Shown one piece after another: positions 24,172 through 32,172 of a stretch of 33,421 nucleotides of DNA; within the stretch, counting starts at the first letter, position 1, and every line of letters begins with the position of its first letter. The notes beneath the pieces are model-generated. The model saw only the letters and a program-made list of their open reading frames with translations. It had not been told where the DNA came from and did no database searches. The stretch lies in assembly GCA_949841355.1 (NCBI GenBank), contig CATKZP010000024.1, positions 1-33,421 on the forward strand, in the 5' to 3' direction. The position numbers and the translations under genes are program-made. Origin of the DNA: an uncultured Oscillospiraceae bacterium (GTDB lineage: Bacteria > Bacillota > Clostridia > Oscillospirales > Oscillospiraceae).

Positions 24172-25637
24172 TGGGAAAGCCCACAGGATTTTTAGAATAC
24201 AGCCGTCAGGGTAACCCCGGCCAGCCGCCTTTGGAGCGCATCCGCCACTGGGACGAGTTCCACGCCGTGCTCCCGGAGGAGGAGCGCCGCCGTCAGGCGT
24301 CCCGGTGTATGGAGTGCGGCGTGCCCTTCTGCCAGTCCGGGGTGGAGCTGGGGGGCATGGTCATCGGGTGCCCTCTCCACAATCTGGCGCCGGAGTGGAA
24401 CGATCTGATCTATACCGGAAACCTGGACCAGGCCCTGGCCCGGCTCACCAAGACCAACAGCTTCCCTGAGTTTACCGGGAGGGTGTGCCCCGCCCTGTGC
24501 GAGGCGGCGTGCACCTGCGGCCTCAGCGGCGACCCGGTGACAGTGAAGGAAAACGAGCTGGCCATCATCGAGGCGGGCTTTGCCTCGGGGGCCATAAGGC
24601 CCCGGCCGCCCAAGGTCCGCACGGGAAAACGGGTGGCGGTGGTGGGGTCCGGCCCCGCCGGCCTTGCCGCCGCCCAGCAGCTCAACCGCCGGGGCCACGC
24701 CGTCACGATCTTCGAGCGGGAGGACCGGGCGGGAGGCCTGCTGATGTACGGCATCCCCAACATGAAGCTGGAAAAGCGGATCGTTCAGCGCCGGGTGGAG
24801 CTGATGGCGGCGGAGGGGGTAGAGTTCCGTACAGGCTGTGACGTGGGCCGGGACCTCCCCGCCCAGGCGCTTTTGGAGGAGTACGACGCGGTCGTCCTGT
24901 GCTGTGGGGCAAAAAAACCCCGCCCCCTGCCTCCGGCAGAGGGAATCCCGGGCGCGTATTTCGCCGTGGACTACCTCACCGCCGCCGCAAAGGCCCTGCT
25001 GGACGGCGCCCCTCCCATCGACGCCGCCGGGAAGGACGTGGTCATCGTAGGGGGCGGCGACACCGGCAACGACTGCGTGGGCGCCGCCATCCGCCAGGGG
25101 TGCCGGTCCGTCATCCAGCTGGAGATGATGCCCCGGCTCCCGGCGGCGCGGGCTAAGGATAATCCCTGGCCCCAGTGGCCCCGGGTATGCAAGACCGATT
25201 ACGGCCAGGAGGAGGCCGCCGCCCTGTTTGGGGCCGACCCCCGGCGATATCAGACCACGGTGAGGGAGTGCCGGACCGATGAGGCCGGGGCGCTGTCCGC
25301 CGTCGTCACCGTCCGTCTGGAGCCGAAGGAGGAGGACGGGCGGCGCTTCATGGCCCAGGTCCCCGGCTCGGAGGCGGAGCTGCCCTGCCGGCTATTGCTC
25401 ATCGCGGCGGGCTTCCTGGGCCCCGAGGACTATGCCGCCGACGCCTTCGGCCTGAGCCGGGACGGGCGGTCCAATGTGTCCACCGCCCCGGACAGCCACG
25501 CCACTGGAGTGCCCAAGGTGTTTGCCGCCGGGGATATGCGACGGGGGCAGTCCTTGGTGGTGTGGGCCGTCGCCGAGGGCCGGGCTGCCGCGCGGGAGGC
25601 GGACGAGTACCTGATGGGCTACAGCAATTTGAACTGA
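24171..25637 (+). CDS. gltD: Glutamate synthase, small subunit
   Basis: A 488-residue flavoprotein that takes electrons from NAD(P)H and passes them to GltB through Fe-S clusters. The N-terminal third has Cys motifs C-M-E-C-G-V-P-F-C and C-P-A-L-C-E-A-A-C for 4Fe-4S clusters. Then come the FAD fold V-V-G-S-G-P-A-G-L and the NAD(P) fold V-I-V-G-G-G-D-T-G-N-D. A final A-A-G-D-M-R-R-G-Q-S-L-V-V-W-A motif is typical of the family. Translation is coupled to gltB by the one-base overlap. An AT-rich gap of 244 bases then separates it from amt. Confidence 0.97.
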   Translation: MGKPTGFLEYSRQGNPGQPPLERIRHWDEFHAVLPEEERRRQASRCMECGVPFCQSGVELGGMVIGCPLHNLAPEWNDLIYTGNLDQALARLTKTNSFPEFTGRVCPALCEAACTCGLSGDPVTVKENELAIIEAGFASGAIRPRPPKVRTGKRVAVVGSGPAGLAAAQQLNRRGHAVTIFEREDRAGGLLMYGIPNMKLEKRIVQRRVELMAAEGVEFRTGCDVGRDLPAQALLEEYDAVVLCCGAKKPRPLPPAEGIPGAYFAVDYLTAAAKALLDGAPPIDAAGKDVVIVGGGDTGNDCVGAAIRQGCRSVIQLEMMPRLPAARAKDNPWPQWPRVCKTDYGQEEAAALFGADPRRYQTTVRECRTDEAGALSAVVTVRLEPKEEDGRRFMAQVPGSEAELPCRLLLIAAGFLGPEDYAADAFGLSRDGRSNVSTAPDSHATGVPKVFAAGDMRRGQSLVVWAVAEGRAAAREADEYLMGYSNLN

Positions 25638-25718
25638 GCGCCTAAAAAATTCGCAGGACAAACCGCTTATATTTTCGTTTTGCGGGTAAAAACATTTGTG
25701 ATTCCCGCCAAAAATGAA

Positions 25719-25743
25719 TTTTGCAAGTTGACATCTTGCAAAA
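25719..25743. promoter_or_regulatory. Palindrome centred on the amt -35, candidate operator
   Basis: Perfect 9-bp arms TTTTGCAAG and CTTGCAAAA around seven bases that contain the TTGACA -35. Its TTGCAA...CATCTTG pattern recurs at the glnA promoter (17519-17535). The position suggests repression of amt; the binding protein is not identified. Confidence 0.6.
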
Positions 25744-25756
25744 ATGGAGCTATACT
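25728..25756 (+). promoter_or_regulatory. amt promoter
   Basis: TTGACA (25728-25733), a 17-base spacer and TATACT (25751-25756), with a start expected near 25763, immediately before the attenuator hairpin. The -10 is identical to that of glnA. Confidence 0.8.
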
Positions 25757-25763
25757 CCCCCCA

Positions 25764-25813
25764 TCAGGCAAAGGCGCCGGAGAGCTTCATCGCTCCCGGC
25801 GCCTTTCCTGTTT
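25764..25813 (+). promoter_or_regulatory. amt leader: attenuator with competing hexaloop hairpin
   Basis: The terminator pairs AAAGGCGCCGG (25770-25780) with CCGGCGCCTTT (25796-25806), with an inner GAGC/GCTC and a tail CCTGTTT. The alternative is TCAGGC-AAAGGC-GCCGGA (25764-25781, one A-G mismatch) with hexaloop A1/G4. It begins at about the transcription start and destroys the terminator's 5' arm. As in glnA there is room for only one hexaloop hairpin. Confidence 0.65.
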
Positions 25814-25881
25814 CACGGGAGAGGCCATGCCCGAAAAACACAGCGGGTGGGGCCTGACCTGATCTTGAGGGAGGAATTGCA

Positions 25882-27558
25882 ATGGATATGTCAGTATGGT
25901 ATCTGGTGGGCGCTATTTTGGTGTTCTTCATGCAGTGCGGGTTTGCCGCCGTGGAGGCTGGCTTCACCCGGGCCAAGAACGCGGGGAACATCATCATGAA
26001 AAACCTGATGGACTTCTGCATCGGCACAGTGGTGTTCATGGCTCTGGGCTATGGCATCATGAACAGCGGGAATTACTTCTTCGGACTCATCGGACGGCCG
26101 GAATATCAGATGTTCACCGACTTCTACGCCTTTGACTGGTCCAACTTCTTTTTCCAGCTGGTGTTCTGCGCCACCGCCGCCACCATCGTGTCCGGGGCCA
26201 TGGCGGAGCGCACCAAGTTTTCCAGCTACTGCATCTACTCCGCCGTGATCTCCGCCGTGGTCTACCCCATCGAGGCGGGCTGGGTGTGGAACGCCCAGGG
26301 CTGGCTGGCACGTATGGGCTTCATCGACTTCGCCGGGTCCGCCGTCATCCACATGGTGGGAGGCATCTCCGGGCTGATCGGGGCCGTCCTGCTGGGGGCC
26401 CGCATCGGCAAGTATGACGGGAAGGGCAGGTCTCGGGCCATCCTGGGCCACAACATCCCCCTGGCCGCCATGGGCACCTTCATCCTGTGGTTCTGCTGGT
26501 ATGGCTTCAACGGCGCGGCGGCGTCGGATACCGCCCAGCTGGCCCAGGTCCTGGGCAACACCACCATTGCCCCCGCCGTGGCCACGGTGGCCTGTATGCT
26601 GTTCACCTGGATTAAAAACGGCAAGCCGGACGTGGGGATGTGCCTGAATGCCCCCCTGGCGGGGCTGGTGGGCATCACCGCGGGCTGCGCCAGCCTGGAC
26701 GCCCTGGGCTCCGCCGTGGTGGGCTTGGTCACCGGCATCCTGGTGGTACTTATTGTGGAGGCGGTGGACACCAGGCTCCACATCGACGACCCGGTGGGCG
26801 CGGTGGCGGTCCACGGCGGCTGCGGCCTGACGGGCACGGTGCTCACCGGCCTGCTGGCCACCGACGGCGGGCTGCTCTACGGCGGCGGATTCCACCAGCT
26901 GGGGGTGCAGTGCCTGGGGGTGCTGGCCATCGCCGCCTACACCGTAGTGACCATGACCATTGTGTTCCAGCTCATCAAGCACACCAACGGCCTGCGGGTG
27001 TCCGCCGAGGAGGAGATCGCCGGACTGGACTCCACCGAGCACGGCCTGCCCTCCGCCTACGCCGACTTCATGCCCGCCACCACCCTGACGGCCATGCCCG
27101 GGGCCAACGCCTTCCCCGAGCCGGTGGCGGAAGGTGGTTCCAAGGGCGTGGACCAGGCGGTGCCCGTCCAGGTCATGTCCCAGCCCATGCCTGCCTCCGA
27201 CGTGAAGCTGTCCAAGGTGACGGTGGTGTGCGCTCAGGCCAAGTTCGAGCAGCTCAAGTCCGCCATGAACGACATCGGCGTCACCGGCATGACCGTCGCC
27301 CAGGTGCTGGGCTGCGGCATCCAGAAGGGCCGCACGGAGTATTACCGGGGCGTGCCCCTGTCCATGAACCTGCTGCCCAAGCTCCAGGTGGACATGGTGG
27401 TGTCCAAGGTCCCGGTGGCCCAGGTGGTGGACGCCGCCCGGAAGGCGCTGTACACCGGCCATATCGGGGACGGCAAGATCTTCGTCTACGGCGTGGAGCA
27501 GGCTGTCAAGGTCCGCACCAATGAGCGGGGCTACGACGCCCTCCAGGGAGAGGAATAA
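25882..27558 (+). CDS. amt: Ammonium transporter with C-terminal PII domain (Amt-GlnB fusion)
   Basis: A 558-residue protein. Residues 1 to about 400 are the 11-helix Amt channel, with the twin pore histidines in V-I-H-M-V-G-G and A-V-H-G-G-C-G. After a Pro/Ala/Met-rich linker, residues from about 443 to the end form a PII signal domain with the T-loop stretch Q-K-G-R-T-E-Y-Y-R-G, L-L-P-K and a late G-D-G-K-I-F-V-Y. PII normally plugs Amt according to ATP/ADP and 2-oxoglutarate; here plug and channel are one chain. The position equal to uridylylated Tyr51 of E. coli GlnB is Leu493, so that modification cannot occur there. GGGAGG precedes the ATG. The upstream attenuator suggests antitermination control. 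Confidence 0.95.
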   Translation: MDMSVWYLVGAILVFFMQCGFAAVEAGFTRAKNAGNIIMKNLMDFCIGTVVFMALGYGIMNSGNYFFGLIGRPEYQMFTDFYAFDWSNFFFQLVFCATAATIVSGAMAERTKFSSYCIYSAVISAVVYPIEAGWVWNAQGWLARMGFIDFAGSAVIHMVGGISGLIGAVLLGARIGKYDGKGRSRAILGHNIPLAAMGTFILWFCWYGFNGAAASDTAQLAQVLGNTTIAPAVATVACMLFTWIKNGKPDVGMCLNAPLAGLVGITAGCASLDALGSAVVGLVTGILVVLIVEAVDTRLHIDDPVGAVAVHGGCGLTGTVLTGLLATDGGLLYGGGFHQLGVQCLGVLAIAAYTVVTMTIVFQLIKHTNGLRVSAEEEIAGLDSTEHGLPSAYADFMPATTLTAMPGANAFPEPVAEGGSKGVDQAVPVQVMSQPMPASDVKLSKVTVVCAQAKFEQLKSAMNDIGVTGMTVAQVLGCGIQKGRTEYYRGVPLSMNLLPKLQVDMVVSKVPVAQVVDAARKALYTGHIGDGKIFVYGVEQAVKVRTNERGYDALQGEE

Positions 27559-27567
27559 AGAATACCC

Positions 27568-27595
27568 CAGGGCAAGGGCTGGTTCCCTTGCCCTG
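27568..27595 (+). terminator. Strong hairpin between amt and purF
   Basis: Perfect 11-bp stem CAGGGCAAGGG / CCCTTGCCCTG with loop CTGGTT, nine bases after the amt stop. No T-tract follows; it may end amt transcripts, or act as another attenuator before purF. Confidence 0.55.
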
Positions 27596-27622
27596 AGGGC
27601 GTTGACACAAGGGAGTGTTACC

Positions 27623-28984
27623 ATGGAGCTTCATGAGGAGTGCGGCGTGTTCGGCGTTTATGACCCCGCCGGAGACTGCGCCCGCACCGCCTATTATGGC
27701 CTGTACGCCCTCCAGCACCGGGGGCAGGAGGCCTGCGGCATCGCCGCCATCAACGACCGGGAGCTGTCCTATCACAAGGACGCGGGACTGGTGGGTGAGG
27801 TGTTCCACAAGGCGGTCCTGGACCGGCTGAACGGGACCATGGCGGTGGGCCATGTGCGTTATTCCACCACGGGCGGGACCCGCCGGGAAAACGCCCAGCC
27901 TCTGACGCTGAGGTATGTCAAGGGAACCCTGGCCCTGGCCCACAACGGCAATCTGCCCCACGCGGACCAGCTGCGTGCACGATTCGAGTACCAGGGGGCC
28001 ATCTTCCAGACCACCAGCGACTCCGAGCTCATCGCCTACGCCATCGCCCAGGCCCGGCTGCGCTGCCCCTCGGTGGAGGAGGCGGTGCGCCGGGCGCTGG
28101 CAGGGCTGCGGGGGGCCTGGTCCCTCATCGTCATGTCGCCCCGGAAGCTGGTGGCCGCCCGGGACCCTTGGGGCTTCCGGCCCCTGTGCATGGGCCGCCG
28201 GGGAGAGGTCGTGGTGTTCGCCTCCGAGAGCTGCGCTCTGGACGCGGTGGGGGCCCGGTTCGAACGGGAGCTGGGCCCCGGCGAGATCGTGGCGGTGGAG
28301 GACGGGCGGGTGCGCACTGTCCAGCCGCCATCGGCGGGCGGCGGACACCTGTGCATTTTTGAGTACATCTACTTTGCCCGGCCCGACTCCGCCATCTGCG
28401 GCCAGAGCGTCCATCAGGCCCGGCTTCGGGCGGGGCGCTTCCTGGCCCAAGAGCACCCGGCGGAGGCCGATGTGGTGATCGGTGTACCCGACTCCGGGCT
28501 GGACGCCGCCCTGGGCTATGCGGAAGCGTCCGGCATCCCCTACGGGGTGGGGCTGGTGAAAAACCGCTATATCGGCCGCACCTTCATCACCCCCGGCCAG
28601 GGCCGCCGGGAGCAGGCGGTGCGCATCAAGCTGGGGGCGCTGAGAAGCTGCGTGGAGGGGAAACGGGTGGTGATGGTGGACGATTCTATTGTCCGGGGCA
28701 CCACCTCCCGGCAGATCGTGTCCCTGCTGCGGGAGGCGGGGGCTGCGGAGGTGCATCTGCGTTCCTCCGCGCCGCCCTTTACAGCTCCCTGCTATTTTGG
28801 CACGGACATCCCAGACAAGGAGGAGCTGATCGCCTGCCGCTGTTCGGTGGAAGAGATCAGGGCGCGGACCGGGGCGGACAGCCTGGGCTTTTTGAGCCTA
28901 AACGCGCTGAAGCGCATTGCCCCGGACGCGGTCTGCGGCTTCTGCGACGGGTGCTTTACGGGGAAGTACCCCATGTCCCTGTGA
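27623..28984 (+). CDS. purF: Amidophosphoribosyltransferase
   Basis: A 453-residue first enzyme of purine synthesis (PRPP plus glutamine to phosphoribosylamine), of the B. subtilis Fe-S type. A short propeptide (MELHEE) precedes the catalytic Cys7 in C-G-V-F-G-V. The amidotransferase domain has Q-H-R-G-Q-E, H-V-R-Y-S-T-T-G and H-N-G-N-L. The PRPP loop is V-M-V-D-D-S-I-V-R-G-T-T. Cys in H-L-C-I-F, A-P-C-Y-F-G and C-G-F-C-D-G-C match the 4Fe-4S cluster ligands. I chose the ATG at 27623, which has AAGGGAG seven bases before it; the longer frame runs back into the end of amt. Removed from a pur operon, it sits here among other glutamine users. Confidence 0.96.
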   Translation: MELHEECGVFGVYDPAGDCARTAYYGLYALQHRGQEACGIAAINDRELSYHKDAGLVGEVFHKAVLDRLNGTMAVGHVRYSTTGGTRRENAQPLTLRYVKGTLALAHNGNLPHADQLRARFEYQGAIFQTTSDSELIAYAIAQARLRCPSVEEAVRRALAGLRGAWSLIVMSPRKLVAARDPWGFRPLCMGRRGEVVVFASESCALDAVGARFERELGPGEIVAVEDGRVRTVQPPSAGGGHLCIFEYIYFARPDSAICGQSVHQARLRAGRFLAQEHPAEADVVIGVPDSGLDAALGYAEASGIPYGVGLVKNRYIGRTFITPGQGRREQAVRIKLGALRSCVEGKRVVMVDDSIVRGTTSRQIVSLLREAGAAEVHLRSSAPPFTAPCYFGTDIPDKEELIACRCSVEEIRARTGADSLGFLSLNALKRIAPDAVCGFCDGCFTGKYPMSL

Positions 28985-29047
28985 CCCAGGGAACAATAAA
29001 AGGCCCATGGCTCCGGCGGGAGCCGGGAGGGCGGAAAGAGGAGACAT

Positions 29048-30628
29048 ATGTGCTCGATCGTCGGTTATTGCGGCCCTGTGGCCGATTTTAGCGCCTTTCA
29101 GCGGGGCTTTGGCCGCACCGTCAGCCGCGGCCCGGACGACAGCCGGGTGCTCCGGGCCGGAGACGGCCTGCTGGGCTTCCACCGGCTGTCCATCATGGGC
29201 CTCACCCCCGAGGGGATGCAGCCCTTTGAGCGGGAGGGCAGCTGCTGTGTGTGCAACGGCGAGATCTATGGCTTTGAGCGGCTGAGAAAGATACTGGAGG
29301 GGAAAGGTTATGCGTTCCAGAGCGGGTCCGACTGCGAGATCCTGCTCCCTTTGTACCGGGAGTATGGCACGGCTATGTTTGCCATGCTGGACGCGGAGTT
29401 TGCCTGCGTCATCTATGACGGCGCGGCGGGGAAGTTCATCGCCGCCCGGGACCCCATCGGCATCCGACCGCTATACTACGGATATGACAACGTTGGAACC
29501 ATCGTCTTTGCCAGCGAGCCGAAGAATCTTGTAGGCATTGCGGAAACAATTTCCCCCTTCCCGCCAGGGCACTATTATAAGGATGGCAGATTTGTGTGCT
29601 ACCGGGATATTGCCCAGGTGAAGCGCGTCTGCCGGGACGGTGTGGACGCTATCTGTGCCAACATCCGGAAAAAGCTCATCGCCGGAGTGGAAAAGCGGCT
29701 GGTCGCTGACGCCAAGGTGGGCTTTCTCCTGTCCGGTGGGCTGGACTCATCCCTGGTGTGCGCCATCGCCGCCAGGCGGAGCCGTGCCCCGATCCGCACC
29801 TTCGCCATCGGCATGGACACCGACGCCATCGACCTGAAATACGCCCGCCAGGTGGCGGACTACATCGGCAGCGACCACACGGAGGTCATCATCACCTGTC
29901 AGGATGTGCTGGACAGCCTGGAGACGGTGGTGGAGCTGCTGGGCACCTATGACATCACCACCATCCGGGCCAGCGTTGGGATGTACCTGGTATGCAGGGC
30001 CATCCATGAGCGGACGGATATCCGGGTGATTCTCACCGGGGAGATCTCCGATGAGCTGTTCGGCTACAAGTACACCGACTACGCCCCCAACCCCCGGGCC
30101 TTCCAGGAGGAGGCGGAGAAGCGGCTCCGGGAGCTGCATATGTACGATGTGCTCCGGGCGGACCGGTGCATCTCGGTGAACTCCCTGGAGGCCCGGGTGC
30201 CTTTCGGCGACCTGGACTTTGTGGAGTATGTCATGTCCATCGACCCGGAGAAAAAGCTGAACAAATACGGCATGGGCAAATATCTCCTGCGCAAAGCTTT
30301 TGAAGGAGACTGGCTCCCCGAGGGTATCCTGTGGCGGGAAAAGGCGGCCTTCTCCGACGCGGTGGGCCACTCCCTGGTGGACGACCTGAAGGAGTACGCC
30401 GGGGGGCGGTACACCGACGGGGAATTCGACGAGCGGCGGCGGAAGTACGATCATGCCCGTCCCTTCACCAAGGAGTCCCTGCTCTACCGGGAGCTGTTCG
30501 AGAAATATTACCCAGGCCAGAGCCGGATGGTGGCGGATTTCTGGATGCCCAACAGGGACTGGGAGGGCTGCGATGTGGACGACCCCTCCGCCCGGGTGCT
30601 GGCAAACTATGGAGACAGCGGGGTGTGA
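29048..30628 (+). CDS. asnB: Asparagine synthetase B (glutamine-hydrolysing)
   Basis: A 526-residue enzyme converting aspartate to asparagine with glutamine and ATP. The N-terminal Cys2 (MCSIVG) amidotransferase domain has R-G-P-D-D, H-R-L-S-I-M and N-G-E-I-Y. The synthetase domain has the pyrophosphatase loop S-G-G-L-D-S-S, then [11 protein letters not shown] and E-A-R-V-P-F. The length and motifs match the E. coli-type AsnB. AGAGGAG precedes the ATG closely. The 63-base gap after purF holds a GGCTCC-GGCG-GGAGCC hairpin. It is followed two bases later by guaA, so the two are cotranscribed. Confidence 0.96.
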   Translation: MCSIVGYCGPVADFSAFQRGFGRTVSRGPDDSRVLRAGDGLLGFHRLSIMGLTPEGMQPFEREGSCCVCNGEIYGFERLRKILEGKGYAFQSGSDCEILLPLYREYGTAMFAMLDAEFACVIYDGAAGKFIAARDPIGIRPLYYGYDNVGTIVFASEPKNLVGIAETISPFPPGHYYKDGRFVCYRDIAQVKRVCRDGVDAICANIRKKLIAGVEKRLVADAKVGFLLSGGLDSSLVCAIAARRSRAPIRTFAIGMDTDAIDLKYARQVADYIGSDHTEVIITCQDVLDSLETVVELLGTYDITTIRASVGMYLVCRAIHERTDIRVILTGEISDELFGYKYTDYAPNPRAFQEEAEKRLRELHMYDVLRADRCISVNSLEARVPFGDLDFVEYVMSIDPEKKLNKYGMGKYLLRKAFEGDWLPEGILWREKAAFSDAVGHSLVDDLKEYAGGRYTDGEFDERRRKYDHARPFTKESLLYRELFEKYYPGQSRMVADFWMPNRDWEGCDVDDPSARVLANYGDSGV

Positions 30629-30630
30629 CG

Positions 30631-32166
30631 ATGCAGACCATTTTGATTCTTGATTTTGGCGGCCAGTATGGCCAGCTCATTGCCCGGCGTGTGCGGGAGT
30701 GTGATGTCTACTGCGAGATCAAGCCCTGGACCACCCCGCTTGCCCAGATGAGGGCCATGGACCCCATCGGTATTATCTTTACCGGCGGTCCAGGATCTGT
30801 CTATCTGGACGGCGCCCCGCGTGTAGACCCGGCGATTTTTACTTGGGGTGTGCCAATTTTGGGGATCTGCTACGGATGCCAGCTTATGGCACAGTCCCTG
30901 GGGGGACGGGTGATCTCCGCCCAGGAGGACACGGCCCGGGAGTACGGGGAGTCCCGCACTTATTACGATGTCTCCTGCAAGCTGTTCCAGCGGCTGCCCG
31001 TCCAGAGCGTGTCCTGGATGAGCCACAGCGACTACATAGACCAGGTTCCAGAGGGCTTTGTCTCGACCGCCCATACCGACACCTGTCCCAGCGCCGCCAT
31101 TGCCGATGAGCGCCGAGGGTTTTATGGGGTACAGTTTCACCCGGAGGTTGGACATACGGAGCACGGCGTAGATATGATCCGTAACTTCTTGTTTGATATC
31201 TGCCGGGCCAAGGGCAGCTGGACCATGGGGAACTATAAAAACGCCGTTATCGCGGGGCTGCGTGAGAAAATTGGCACGGGAAACGTCCTGCTGGCCCTGT
31301 CCGGCGGTGTGGATTCATCGGTGGCCGCCGCCCTGCTGGCGGAGGCGGTGGGACCACAGCTCACCTGCGTCTTTGTGGATCACGGTCTTATGCGCCGAAA
31401 GGAAGCGGATGAAGTGGAACGGGCTTTCGCTCCCTGGGACATAGATTTTGTCCGGGTGGACGCCGAAGAACGCTTCCTGTCCAGGCTGGCCGGGGTGGAA
31501 GATCCGGAGCGAAAGCGGAAAATTATGGGAGATGAGTTTATCCGGGTTTTCGAGGAAGAGGCCCAAACGCTGGGGAAGGTGAAGTTCCTGGCCCAAGGCA
31601 CCATCTACCCTGATGTGATCGAGTCAGGCGCGGGAAGTGCCGCCGTTATCAAGAGCCACCACAATGTGGGTGGTCTGCCCGGCCATGTGGAGTTTGATGA
31701 GATAGTGGAGCCTCTGCGGATGCTTTTTAAGGATGAGGTGCGCCGGTTGGGCCGGGAGCTGAACCTGCCCGAGTACCTGGTATCCCGCCAGCCCTTCCCC
31801 GGTCCTGGGCTGGCCATCCGCATCATCGGTGAGGTGACAAAGGAGAAAGCGGATACTTTGCGCCGGGCCGATTTTATCTTCCGGGATGAGGTGGCCCGGG
31901 CCGGTGAGGACAAAAATCTCAGCCAGTATTTTGCGGTTTTGACCAATACCCGCTCGGTAGGGGTGATGGGGGACAGGCGTACCTATGATTACACCCTGGC
32001 GCTTCGGGCGGTGACCACCTCTGACTTCATGACGGCCAGCTGGGCACGCATTCCCTATCCGCTGCTGGACAGGGTATCCACCCGGATCATCAACGAGGTG
32101 GAAGGAATCAGCCGCGTTACCTATGACATTACCAATAAACCTCCGGCTACGGTGGAGTGGGAGTGA
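30631..32166 (+). CDS. guaA: GMP synthase (glutamine-hydrolysing)
   Basis: A 511-residue enzyme converting XMP to GMP with glutamine and ATP, at the usual full length. The class I amidotransferase domain (1 to about 190) has the nucleophile in G-I-C-Y-G-C-Q, and F-H-P-E-V with the triad His/Glu. The ATP-pyrophosphatase domain has L-S-G-G-V-D-S-S. The C-terminal dimer domain ends [13 protein letters not shown], the conserved family end. The ATG at 30631 lies two bases after the asnB stop; an earlier in-frame start would lie deep in asnB. The Cys after the nucleophile motif (GCQ where most have GMQ) is a small oddity. Confidence 0.97.
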   Translation: MQTILILDFGGQYGQLIARRVRECDVYCEIKPWTTPLAQMRAMDPIGIIFTGGPGSVYLDGAPRVDPAIFTWGVPILGICYGCQLMAQSLGGRVISAQEDTAREYGESRTYYDVSCKLFQRLPVQSVSWMSHSDYIDQVPEGFVSTAHTDTCPSAAIADERRGFYGVQFHPEVGHTEHGVDMIRNFLFDICRAKGSWTMGNYKNAVIAGLREKIGTGNVLLALSGGVDSSVAAALLAEAVGPQLTCVFVDHGLMRRKEADEVERAFAPWDIDFVRVDAEERFLSRLAGVEDPERKRKIMGDEFIRVFEEEAQTLGKVKFLAQGTIYPDVIESGAGSAAVIKSHHNVGGLPGHVEFDEIVEPLRMLFKDEVRRLGRELNLPEYLVSRQPFPGPGLAIRIIGEVTKEKADTLRRADFIFRDEVARAGEDKNLSQYFAVLTNTRSVGVMGDRRTYDYTLALRAVTTSDFMTASWARIPYPLLDRVSTRIINEVEGISRVTYDITNKPPATVEWE

Positions 32167-32172
32167 ATTTGT

